In this document: positions 48,095 to 59,500 of the stretch, piece after piece
Numbering within the stretch: position 1 is the stretch's first letter
Layout: each line of letters opens with the position of its first letter
Source of the DNA: Halicephalobus mephisto
Taxonomy: Eukaryota; Nematoda; Chromadorea; Rhabditida; Panagrolaimidae
Assembly: GCA_009193035.1 (NCBI GenBank)
Contig: SWDT01000134.1
Span: 124,001-188,000 of the forward strand
DNA: 64,000 nucleotides
Reading direction: 5' to 3'
Notes under the pieces: model-generated
What the model was told of the DNA's origin: nothing
What the model saw: only the letters and a program-made list of their open reading frames with translations
Databases searched by the model: none
Translations under genes and position numbers: made by a program

Positions 48095-48385
48095 TTTAAA
48101 ACCATTGAACTCAAATTTCCCTGGATACTATCCATTTTTAATAGAGGAATTTTGAATAGTGTCTATAAAGCTATAATTTTTAGACACTATCCATTTTTAA
48201 TAGAGGAATTTCAAATAGTGTCTAAAACGTAGAATTTTAGACATTATCCATTTTTAATAAAGGAATTTTAAATAACATCTATAAAGCTATAATTTTTAAA
48301 CACTATCCATTTTCAATGGACCACTTTTGGATAGTACCCGAAAAATTTTGATTTTAAGATTCTTAGACACTATCCATGATTAACG
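48095..48385. repeat. Palindromic minisatellite, block 3
   Basis: About 5 units of roughly 60 bp: GACACTATCCATTTTTAATA, GAGGAATTT, then AAATAGTGTCTA and AAGCTATAATTTTTA. Same core as blocks 1 and 2 but a shorter, different spacer, 2-4 kb outside the intron. Confidence 0.7.
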
Positions 48386-48946
48386 ATTAATTTTTTGAGA
48401 AATCGACAGTAAAAGTGGAACAATTATGAATTCATATAACAGGCATTTCTGTTCCATTAAAAACGCAATTATAGTTTTCACGATAATATTGTAAAACATA
48501 GGTCTCTAGACAGCTGAAAACTGGACTTGCGCGGCGTCAATCACCTCAAGAAAAAAAATTTCTCATTTCAACTGTTTTCGATTCGAATTTTTGCGGTCAA
48601 TTAACGGCAATGCTAATGCGATCAATTTCCAAAAAAATAAAAAATTCCAACGATCGATAGTCAAAATTTAACAAATTTCCAAAATTAACAATGAAAATTT
48701 AACTATTGTGCGATGGGAAAACGGAAAATGCCGGAAGAAAATTCCGGATTGGGTTCTTGAGGACAAAGGAAAGCCGACAACTCTTGACTAGAGGCTGTGG
48801 ATTTTAAAGGTTTTGGCACACGATGGTGAAATCTGAGATCATGTAAAATTTTCAAGGAGATGAATTCAAGGACTTGGGAAATCTTTAGAAAACTATACAT
48901 TTAGTCATTCTGTTATAAAAATTAAAAATGAGTTTTATTATAGTTG

Positions 48947-49150
48947 TCTCGACGCGAATTTTTAGAACTTTCCAGTCAAGACCAAAAAGTGCAAAATTTA
49001 GTGTTTAGGTGATTCTAAAAATATGGAATATCATAGTACTATGGAAGTTAAAAATAAATGTTATTACGTAATAGTCCTGACACGAATTTTTAGAACTTTC
49101 CAGTCAAGACCAAAAAGTGCAAAATTTAGTGTTTAGGTGATTCTAAAAAG
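48947..49150. repeat. Direct tandem pair of about 77 bp
   Basis: 48947-49023 and 49073-49150 share a nearly identical segment starting 'cgaatttttagaactttcc' and ending 'gtttaggtgattctaaaaa', separated by about 50 bp. The near-identity implies a recent duplication. Confidence 0.75.
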
Positions 49151-50241
49151 ATCTATATTATACTATTATGAAAGGCTCTGCAAAGTGATCCTGGCATAAA
49201 TCTCTGGAAGTTTTTAGAAACTAAAGTGGTTTAAAATTTTAATTATACAATCATTATTTCGTGATTCGTTTTTGGAATTACATTGTATTTGAAATAGATC
49301 TGGAAACTTCTACACCAGAGTATGTGGGGTACATAGCCTTTTGTCCATTTTCGAAGGTTAATAATTATGTAAAAATACTAATATCAAAAAAATCGAAATA
49401 TTCCATCGGAACTTGTTTTGATCGTATGTAAAAATAAATTACAACTATAGTCAAAAATTCAAAATTCACTATAACCTCAACTAAAAGCGCAGAATTTACC
49501 CGATCATGTACTCAAACAAAATTAAATTTAAAATAGAAAAAAGCAAATTAGCGGCTTTTAATCTTTTCTTTAAGAATCGAGCTTTTCCGAGGCGCGTGTC
49601 CGTAAAAGCCCTCTGAATCTTTATTGTTCCGAGTGAATTTTCAAAGCAAAACATGTTATAGAATAAAACATTGGTCATAGAAAAACATGCTTGAGGCGTT
49701 GAAAATCGCGCGGACAAAATCATCCGAAATATTTTTTTGTTCAAAAAGAAAAATTTCAAGTTGTTGTTTCTAAAAAAAATAGGGAATAAAAGAAACTTTC
49801 CGGAAAAGTTGATAGAACCGGAGTTTAACATATTTCTCACCAGTTTTCAAAAACAAAAAAATCAAAGGTATCGCTATTTTGATAAGTCCATTCTTATTGA
49901 CCAGTCAACAAAGAAAAGTCTATCAACGCCAGAGGCATTGTCCAGCCCCACTTTACACTTGTAATCTCGAGAAAAAAACTCTTTAAAAAAGTAAAGTGAA
50001 AAAAGCATCCACGGCTGGTTCCGATCAACTCTGGCAAGCCGTAAATTAACCACAAGCAATAAATATCTGAGAAGGACAAGTTTTTTACACATTTCCCGTC
50101 ACAGAGAGATTTTTTATGTAACATATGTCACTAATTAGTAAAGATTATTATTTCTGATACCAAAGCAAATATCCTAAGGTACTATAGAAGATTATAAATA
50201 GAATTAAGACACTATCGTACCTTAAATGACCGTCAAGTGAA

Positions 50242-51265
50242 CTAGCAGAGGAAGGGAATGATTGGCTTCCGGTTCTTGGGGTAGGTGGAGAACTCCTTCT
50301 TGTAGTTCCTGTGTTTCCCATCGGCCCAAATCTTCATTTGGATGAATCCAGCGAGGGTGAAGAACCCAGCAGGAAGGCATTGAGTCAAGATGCAGAAGGA
50401 AACCCAAGATCCGACTTCGTATGTGTAGTTCGGGCAGCTGGTAAGGTCGTACATGCGCGTCAACGGATTGGAGTTGGGGTATGGGATCTTTCGTTCCTTG
50501 GTTCCTGGTGGACGCAAGTCACGGAGCAGAGTATGGATAGAGTAGTTGCCGAGTTCGCAAATGATGAATCCACCAAGTCCGAGGTAAATCTGGAAAGATC
50601 CAAGAGCAGGCGGAGTGTACAAGGGATGGTTGACGAAGTAGGACATGAAGGCAGCGAATCCCCAGTAATATGAGCAGTTCTTGAACAAGTTACGCAGCGG
50701 CATGGTTCCATTACTGAATCTGTGGACGAATTGAGTTTCATAGAGACGTTTTAGGTAATGGAATGAATGGCAAAAGAGGGCAATGGTAACAGCAAGATCA
50801 ACGGGTTTGCTGGCTGCTCCGTTTCCATAGATCAAGGAAGGACGAAGGTAGAAAATTGGATAGACGAACAGAGGACCGGCATATTCGCAAAGGAACACCT
50901 GAAAGACATCGATTCGTAAAATCCATATATGAATTCGCAAAATCTCACAGTTTTCCATGCAATTTGAGGTCCGAGATCGCGATAATACAAAGCGGCAGTT
51001 GTGCCAGACAGGTTCAAGTCGCTAACCAGCTTCTCATCTGGAATATTCTTCCCACGAGCTTCTGCTCTCAGCGAAATCCGTTCCACTTCAAGATGGTTCT
51101 TTGCGGAAACTTTTTTCTTCAAGGACAGGACGGTGTCATTGGAGGAGACCTACAAAGTTACATATATCAAAAGTGAATATTTCCATGGAAACTCACATCC
51201 TCAACGATAATCGGAGAACGTTTCGGAGATTTGGCATCAAAAACTTCAATCGTTAATTTAGACAT
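50242..51265 (-). CDS. art-1: Very-long-chain trans-2-enoyl-CoA reductase (TECR/ART-1)
   Basis: ER enzyme that performs the last reduction in fatty-acid chain elongation. Three exons in phase (51197-51265, 50949-51149, 50242-50898) give 308 aa, the same length as human TECR. Residues 1-80 form a ubiquitin-like domain (SSNDTVLSLKKKVSAKNHL). The membrane domain follows: FLCEYAGPLFVYPIFYLRP, then FCHSFHYLKRLYETQFVHRF, CSYYWGFAAFMSYFVNHPLY, and the steroid-reductase-type end LTSCPNYTYEVGSWVSF, KHRNYKKEF, RKPIIPFLC. The C-terminal motif matches human RKAIIPFLL. Gene symbol by homology to C. elegans art-1. Confidence 0.92.
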
Positions 51266-52092
51266 GGCTTACAACCTAAAAAATAAATTTAACAAAAAGA
51301 ACAAAAGGAAAAACGACTGATGGCGTGATGGATTGATAAAGGAAAATGAAAAGTGGTCAGAGGGAATTACGCAGAGAAAGAAGTTGAGCAACCCAGCAAG
51401 ACCAGAAAACATCCATCAAGAAAACAAGAGTTATTAGAGCTGTTAGAACTTTCACGACTAAACCAGGGGGTTCGGCAAAGTCACTGTTTGCAAAAGGCTC
51501 GAAAGGCCAATTCCGAAATTTGTTTGAAAAAGAAAAAATTTATCAAAATTAAATAAAACTGAAAATTTGTTTGAAAAATTAAAAACAAATTTATCAAAAT
51601 TAAATAAAACTGAAAATTTATTTGAAAAAACAAATTTACCGAAAATATTATAAACTTTAAACTTTATAAATTTGATCAAAAATAACTTTAAATATTATTT
51701 TTAATAAAGTATTATCCTGCTTTGAATTTTTTATTTGTTGAAGATCGAAAAATAATATTCTTTGAAATTCATTTTAAAAAATTAAAACAATTTCTTGTTT
51801 TCTAAATTTAATATGATTCTAATTTTGGAAAAACTAAAATTAGAGCAGTTTTCTAAATTTAAAAACTAACAGGTGTTACATAAACGATTCCAGATAGTGA
51901 TTCTAGAACTGCTAATTGTGTATTTCAATCTACTCCCCATCTATATTAAGATTTCAATGCTTATATGTTTATTCTATTCTGAGAACTTTTCGACCCACCT
52001 ATTACGTTAGGAATTCTTAACGAATGTATCTGTTTATAAAATTCTTCAAATTTTGATTTCAAAAATAGATTTACCTCTACCGTACGGGAAAT
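51266..52092. other. Intergenic, AT-rich
   Basis: Contains short direct duplications of 'ttatcaaaattaaataaaactgaaaatt' type around 51540-51640. No gene seen. Confidence 0.4.
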
Positions 52093-53222
52093 ATGCGAGT
52101 CAACAATTTTTACGAAGGAACTTTAATATTTCTGACGATATTAACTCTGATCCTTCAACTCTATTCCTTTTTTGTTATGTTACTAAAGTCTCCGAAAACC
52201 ATGAGTGAATACGGTAAATTACTAGCCTACGTTACTGCCTGGGATATGTTATTCAATATTGTACTCGGGTTTGTAATTGCTCCAGAGCTCTTCTTCCCAG
52301 CTCCAGGGATGTATTTCAATGGATTAGCTCAGGATATTTATCATGCATTTGGATATAAGTCTGCTAGAATCTGCGTAGGTTTTTAATTATGAAATAAGTT
52401 GGTCAATTTTTGGTTTTCTGCAGCTCTGCGTTTGGTTATGGGTTCTCGTAATTTTGGTTGCTAACCAGAACTACTGTTTGATATACAGATTCACTGTAAT
52501 CAGGGAAGATACTCGTTACCACGACCATCTAATGTCTATCCCAGGAATCATCATGATACACATAATAGGAGAATCCATCTGTACACTCATTGTTGTCCCT
52601 AGTTATCTTACTGTAATCGCCACAGAAGAACGGAAAAATGAATTACTGTTGTATTTCCCGAAAGAAAGTTACGAAAATATCCCGTCAGATACCCCTATAG
52701 TTATGTTTGATACCTTCCATTCTAGTGTGGTGCCCTTATGTGGATTGGTCACAGTTATGTTTGTAATTTCCCAATCTGTCTCGATCGCTTGTTGTTGGTA
52801 TATCATAACAACTTTGAAAAAGAATGCTTCACACTTTTCTCCTACTACATACAAGTTGCATCTGATTCTAACTTGGGTGCTTTTAGCCCAACTACTTTTA
52901 CCATTATTATTGGTTATATATGCCTGTCTGTGCATTCATACTGGCAGCTGCTCAAAATTAAACTGGACAACAAAAATGCTCCTACCTGGATTGGTGAATG
53001 TGGCATCTTGCTTTTTTCATTATTTCCATGTACTACAGTAATGGTTAATATGATATTCATCACTCCATACAGGGTTGGTCCTAGTAGGTTTAGATATAGA
53101 GCACAGTCCGTAGTTTCAAAGCTATTGGTTGTAATATACTCTAGATATTTTAACTACCAAAACAGAAACTTCAGAGATATCACCAGCATTGAGAAATCTT
53201 ATGAAGGAATTTTATTATTGTA
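52093..53222 (+). pseudogene. srh-class 7TM chemoreceptor, frameshifted
   Basis: Exons 52093-52374 and 52424 onward encode an srh-type receptor: SPKTMSEYGKLLAY after helix 1, NQNYCLIYRFTVIRED, and KLHLILTWVLLAQLLLPLLL for helix 6. Compared with the intact paralogue at 54570, an extra base near 52915 ('ttatatatgcctg' for 'ataatattgcctg') shifts the frame, and further small indels follow near 52955, so this frame stops at 53041. The original frame returns downstream (APTWIGECGILLFSLFPC ... TPYR tail) to 53222. The lesion leaves two-thirds of the receptor; likely a recent pseudogene. Confidence 0.75.
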
Positions 53223-54569
53223 GAGTACTCCCCTATTACTGTATAATCAAATAAACTACAACCAATAGTTTCAAAATCATAGATCATAGTATATTTGAAA
53301 AATTGAAATTCAGAATTTTACTGTGACTTGGGTAACAAAGCTCTCATCAAATTAAGGCTCATGAAGGAGAGGAACTTTCACAAGTGGCCGTTATACCAAT
53401 GCCGAGTTCGACATTCTTTTCATCTCAACACTAAAATAATAAATGATAACATCAAATAATGCAAGTGGATGTCGAAGTTTCTTCAAATATTGAAATATGA
53501 TTGCAAAAGTAGTTGAAGTCCGAAATAATGATGAATCTCTTATGAATACTGTATCTGTTGTTGAACTTATGACAGCAAACGAAATTATCGTTATTTTATA
53601 GAATTACGTCTCTGGCAATATCGTAAGAGAGACATCAAAACAGTGTCTAGAGTAGAAGATGAAAGCATTCCTGTTTTCCTTCATCTCATGGCTGTTCTCT
53701 GAAATGAGGGAACTGAGAAAAAATAACTCTTATAATCACTGACTGATATATGTCAAACAAATTTCTAATGTCAACTTTCAACTCATCGCTATAAAGGAAT
53801 CTAGGAGACGAAAGTTCCTATTGATAAAAAGCAGTTTTGAGATGAAGAAAAATATATAATTTATTGTTTTTAGTTTAATATTTTTGTGGAAAATAAATAT
53901 CATCTCACGTAGTCAAGCAGGAGAAACAAGTTTTTATATTTTCAAGAATATTGGAACGCGACATATTGAATTTGTATCTTTTCCTTATATTAAGACTGAT
54001 TTTTCTGTTTTTTTAATAAGAAACTTCGTTATCAAGATTTATCCATGCTGATGAGTTCAGAATAGTGTATTAGAAGACTCTCCAACACATATCGATTAAT
54101 GATCTTGAGAGTTAATGTTCTTCAGATCTCTTATTTTGTGGGAAAGAAATTAAGCATAGAAATAACTTTACTTTCTGTTCTCTGCATGTCTACTTTAATT
54201 TTTCTTATAACTTTATCGTCAATGTAAGTTTCCAAGAATAGTGACAAATTCATATGTTCCCAGTAGTTCAAAAGCATTGATCAACTTTCAAAATCATTCA
54301 ATTACACTACTCACAGGAAGTAAAATTTCTTTTGTAACCTAGGCTACTCCCATACTTGTTCATTATATATTTAAAGAAATTTTAATATTCACTTTCATTG
54401 GTTCACTTCATCGTTTGTTAATTTGCTGCTGAACAATGGATACTGTCGAATTGGACTGTAGCGACACAGATACTAAGAAAGTTTTCTTCTCTTTCATTAG
54501 TCTCAATTTGACAAGCAACGGTACTATCCAAGATTTGGTAAAAGTCTGAAATTCGCAATGTTTTTAGAT
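53223..54569. other. Spacer between the inverted receptor copies
   Basis: 54040-54290 is an inverted copy of 56130-56335, and 53690-53830 also resembles 56265-56400. A short frame at 54436-54549 (MDTVELDCSDTDTKKVFF...) looks like a first exon ending at a GTAAAA donor but has no partner. No complete gene seen. Confidence 0.4.
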
Positions 54570-55573
54570 TTAATCAAGTATACCAAGACAAACCCAATAT
54601 GGAGTGATGAAAATTATATTAACCATTACTGTAGTACACGGAAATACTGAAAAAAGCACAATACCACACTTGCCAATCCAGGTAGGAGCATATTCAGCGT
54701 TAATATACAACTTTAGAGCAGCCCCCAGCATGAATGCACAGACAGGCAATATTATCATTAACAGTGGGAAAAATAGTTGGGCCATAAGCACTCTAGTTAG
54801 AATCAGATGAAGCCTATATGTGGTGGGGGAAAAGTGTGAAACATTCTTTTTCAAAGTTGTTATGATATGCCAACAACAAGCAATCGAAAGAGATTGGGAA
54901 ATTATGAACATCACTGTGACCAATCCACATAGTGGAACAATAATGGGGTGGAAGGTATCAAATACAACTACAGGGGTATCTGACGGGATATTTTCGTAAC
55001 TTTTTTTCGGGAAATACAACAGTAATTCATTTTTTCGTTCTTCTGTGGCGATTACAGTAAAATAACTAGGGACAACAATGAGTGCACTGATGAATTCTCC
55101 TATTATGTGCATAATAACTATTCCTGGGATGGACATTAGATAGTCGTGGTAACGAGTATCTTCCCTGATTACAGTGAATCTGTATATCAAACAGTAGTTC
55201 TGGTTAGCAACCAAAAACACAAGAACCCATAAATAAACAGCCAACTGAAATCGTTAAAATTTTCTAAATTACTTGATAATTAAAAACCTACGCAGATTCT
55301 GGCAGACTCATATCCAAATACATGATAAATATTTTGACCTAATCCATTGAGATACATCCCTGGAACTGGGAAGAAGAGTCCTGGTGCCATCACAAATCCG
55401 AGAACAATGGTGAAGAACATATCCCAGGTAGTAGTGTAGGCTAACAGTTTCCCGTATTCGCTCATTGTTTTTGGAGATTTGAGCAGCATGACGAAAAAGG
55501 AATACAATTGGAGGATGAGAGTTAATATTGTCATGAATATCAAAATCCCTTCATAAGTATTACCTATTCTCAT
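54570..55573 (-). CDS. srh-class 7TM chemoreceptor, intact but short tail
   Basis: Two exons, 55292-55573 and 54570-55244, give 318 aa with seven hydrophobic segments. Key features are LLKSPKTMSEYGKLLAY, the second-exon start AVYLWVLVFLVANQNYC, helix 6 RLHLILTRVLMAQLFFPLLM, and GIVLFSVFPCTTVMVNIIFITPY for helix 7. The family usually continues after TPYR; here the frame turns to WVCLGILD and stops, whereas the broken paralogue keeps a 45-residue tail. So this copy lost its C-terminal tail when the duplication broke. Likely expressed in chemosensory neurons. Confidence 0.8.
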
Positions 55574-56527
55574 ATTTCCTGTATCTTGGAAGTAAATCTA
55601 CTTTCAAAGTGAAAAGTTTGGAAACAGCTGAATTTGTTGTCAAATTAATAAGGAAATTGACTGAAATAAGTTGGTGGGGTAATAGTGTATATGAATGTTG
55701 AAATCCTAATATAATTAGGAGGCACTGTCTGAGGTTTAGATCTATGTCTTAGCTTTACAATCATGGTCCACAGTTGTTTATATAACACCTGTTAATTGTT
55801 AAATTTAGAACACTATAATGGTGTTCATTTTCATTATTTTCATGTATTCCAGTAATGGTTAATATGATGTTCATTATTTCATAAAGAATTTATTTTAATA
55901 GGTTTAGATATAGAGCATAGTCCGTAGCTCCAAAGTCATTGGTTGTAATGTACTCTAGATGCCTCAACTACTGGAGCACAAACTTCAGAGAAATCATCGA
56001 CATTGAGAAATCTTATTAAAAGGATTTTATTATTGTAGAGTACTCCCCTATTACTGTATAATCAAATAAACTACAACCAATAGTTTCAAAATCATAAATC
56101 ATAGTATAGTTGAGTGGTTGTAAAAGTTTGTAAATATTTTTGAACTACTGGGAACAGGTGAATTTGTCACCATTCTTGGGAAATGAATTTTTCATATAAC
56201 TTTATCGTCAATGTAAAATAGACACGTAGAAAACGGGAAATTAAGTTATTTCTGTGCTTTCCTTTTTCACGAAATGAGAGATCTGAAGAAGATTAACTCT
56301 TAAGATCATTGATCGATGTGTGCTGACCAAAGACTTTTGTATATCTTCTTAATATATCTCCTGTGAACTCATCATTATGGAGAAATCTGAATCGAATTAA
56401 CCGTCAAGAAACATTGTTTATGCTTTTAATTTTTCTCCTAAAGCTTCTTAACAATAGTTTTCTTATGTCTAATATCTCAATTTTGCAACAAAATGTTTAT
56501 TGATACTTATCACCCGTAATTATGCAG
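55574..56527. other. Spacer with receptor fragment and inverted repeat
   Basis: Includes the third receptor fragment (55825-56108) and the partner (56130-56335) of the inverted spacer copy. No intact gene. Confidence 0.45.
55825..56108 (+). pseudogene. Third receptor fragment (3' end only)
   Basis: Direct copy of 53010-53290: 'attatttcatgtattccagtaatggttaatatgat' type start, 'aggtttagatatagagca', and a 3' UTR ending 'aaataaactacaaccaatag' that is almost identical. Coding frame is disrupted. Confidence 0.75.
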
Positions 56528-59500
56528 TTAATTCTGTATTAGCCTCATTACCAAGGCAAATGATAATAAAAATCTCAGTATGAGTAACTCCTTTAATACT
56601 GGAGCTGAAGATACTGTAACTTGGACGTCGCAAGTTGTCATCAATCCGTTCTTGTCCAGGACAATCAACTTCGCATTCTCACAACAACTTAAGATTCCGG
56701 AGATCCTTATAGCTGTTCCACCTGCAGATTGGCTCAAAGCAGGAATGGACCAGTTTCCATTGGAATCTAAAGGCCTGATTTGAGACAGCCCTGAGTGTTC
56801 ATCAGCAATCTCAAATTCCACTGAGTAATTTTTGATGTTACAACTAGATCTTCTATTGGGACAAGAAGATACAGTAGAACTAATGAGAGTACAGACAGGA
56901 GCCGATGTGTCTGGATTTTCATCAACTACAGAATAATCAAAGGTGGACGAGACTCCTGTTATGGGATTCGAGATAGGAGACGCTGATACCTGAATTTCAA
57001 AATTAATATGACTACTAATCAGCTTGTAAGCTTACAGTAACACTATCAAGACCATCTTCATTCCCTGATGTTCCGATTTCAGCAATACCGCTGTAAATCT
57101 GTCTAGGCCCGAGAGTGATTACTGTGTCTCTAGGGAATATCTTGTTTCCTCGTTTGCCAGAAATATCGACTTGCAAACTCTCTTGTTGATTACTCAGATT
57201 CCTAATAGAATACGCCAAAGTTGCGTTTCTGGTCTTGACGACTCGAGCATCTCCTGGATAATCCCTGGAATAGATCCTTCCAGAAATAGTCAATGACGTT
57301 GGCGTTAATCTTTCCCGATGTATTCGACTGAAGGGGTAGCCATTTGATGTTAATCCAGAAAATTGGATGCAGATCTAAATAGACAAAGGATATTCAAGTT
57401 TATAACTACAAAGCTTACCAAATCCTCATTAGGAATAACCATATTTTCAACGTAAAACCAACCCTTCTTTTCGGCCTTCCATACCTGTCCTCCAGAAATT
57501 CCCTCATCATCTGCTCCACAAGAATTCAACAAAATCTTCTCCACACTTCCACAAGCAGGACAATCTATGTAAATGGAATAGTTCTGCCCAATAATAGGCT
57601 GTCCCAGCACCTGCTCCCCTGTTTCGTCATCTATGAATTTCACATTGGCCAGTAAATAAGATTCAGCTCTAATATTAACTGTAAAGGTTCCTCCACTTGG
57701 ACAAGCAATTTGACCGAGGTAGAAGTGCCAGTTGTTTGGCTTCTGGTTAATGTTAAATCTGTAGAGCCTTACAGTATCAGTAGAAACAAGGAGGTTTTCA
57801 TTGTGTGGATGAAGTTTCATGTCGAGGAAGTCTGTGAACATGGAAACGAGATTGTAAATGGAAGAATTGGTCTCAGGAGTAGCTGTGATTGAGACTTCCA
57901 AGACGGAAATGGTTTCATCGATCTGAAAGATTTATATTGTATTTACATAGTTATTAATGTTATTTAACTGACAAAACTATGGCTAATAGTGTTTTTAGAA
58001 ACAAAAAATTACAAAATTTCATTACTAGAGTTTTTGCTTATTAATTTTTTGTTTGATTACCTATTTCTTCACAAAAACGTGTTTCTATTTCATTTTTAGA
58101 ATTTAAATAAAGCAATCCTAAACATCACGTAGATGATTACTAACTTAATTGGAGACTCTCAAAGCAGAATTCTTCAAATGAAATTCGCATTTCCAAAAGT
58201 ATTCATTTGTAATTTTTTACACATCAAAACTCACCGGAATTGTCCAATTTAACAAGTGATCTCCACAACCAGCATCTACATTTTCTCGAAACATGATTGT
58301 TTCCCATTTGTTCATGTTTTGACCGTTTGCAAGAGCTTTGACTTCATTGTCATCTCTCGGACTCAAGAACAAGCCTCCAGTAGCTCTGGCCAATCTCTGA
58401 TACCCTCGGATGTAGTCTTCCACTTGATTAGTTTGTCGTTTTCCTCTGTAGTTAGTATTGTATCCAGAATTCTGTTGATATCCTGGATTGTACTGATTAT
58501 TAGTGGTCGTTACCAATGGTCTATAACTAGGAGCCATTTGCTTCTGGTACCCTGTCATCATGTAATTGATTTTTATATTCTTCTGTTGGGAAATTTGTTG
58601 AATAGTTGTTAGCAGATTCGGATTCTTGCTTGGAGCATCTGTGAAGACGTAGACGTTCGTATCAATCGGCATAGCTCTTACAGTCATCAAAACAGCATCG
58701 TAGCACATTTCTGGTCCATCTGTCCCCCCATGAGGCATAAGAGAAAAGAGATAACTGCTAGCATCAGATTTACTTGTGAATCTCCTGACAGGACCCACTT
58801 GGGGGTCGTTGAACTGGGTAATGTAAAAGATGCTTCTATCAGGAGAGTTTTGGATGAATTGGTTTACATAGAGTCTGATCGCATTCATTGAAGAATTCAT
58901 GCTAGCAGTGGTGTCAATGACGAAACCGATGGAGAAGTAATTCTTCATCCCGATAATCCTTCCAAAGAGTTCTTCATCGTTCAGTGCTAGCCGTAGGTCT
59001 TCAAAATACCTTATAGTTGCCAGCACAGACAAGTCTGCTGCTTGTCGATGTAGGTAGTAATGAGGGCTAAGAACCAGAGTGTCTGAGTCTTTGTTTATCC
59101 CTCCAACAGCCGTAGTATTGTCTGCAGTAGTGTCTGTGCCCCCACCATGACTGCACTTCCATGGAGGTTTCGGTGCCACAGCTTGTTCTGTACCGTAATA
59201 TCCGGAAGTCAAGGCATTTTTGATGAGTATGTTGTCTCGACAAACAAACACATTATCGAAGCTGAATCCGATCGTTTTCAATAGTGCAGTGGAAACGATG
59301 GAATTCTGGATTTTTGCCAACTCCGATTCTTCTATCGCATTCATCTCAGCTTTAGTACAGTGTCTACAGGCAGGGTTGTTCGGAGAATTCAGAGGAATCC
59401 CTAAATAGTTGTCCTCGCCAATTCGTGTGTTGATTACAGTCATCCCCATTTCTACCCAGTTTGTGTGGGAGTAAAAGTCTTGTAACGTGTGTAGACTCTC

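Larger units (their letters stand above)
46871..50241. other. Gene-poor spacer of 3.4 kb with repeats
   Basis: No complete gene. Contains one minisatellite unit at about 47295-47355, block 3 at 48095-48385, a tandem pair at 48947-49150, and a diverged repeat at 49190-49375 related to 2265-2455. Short frames at 47420-47916, 48703-48900 and 49496-49840 show no domain. Confidence 0.4.
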
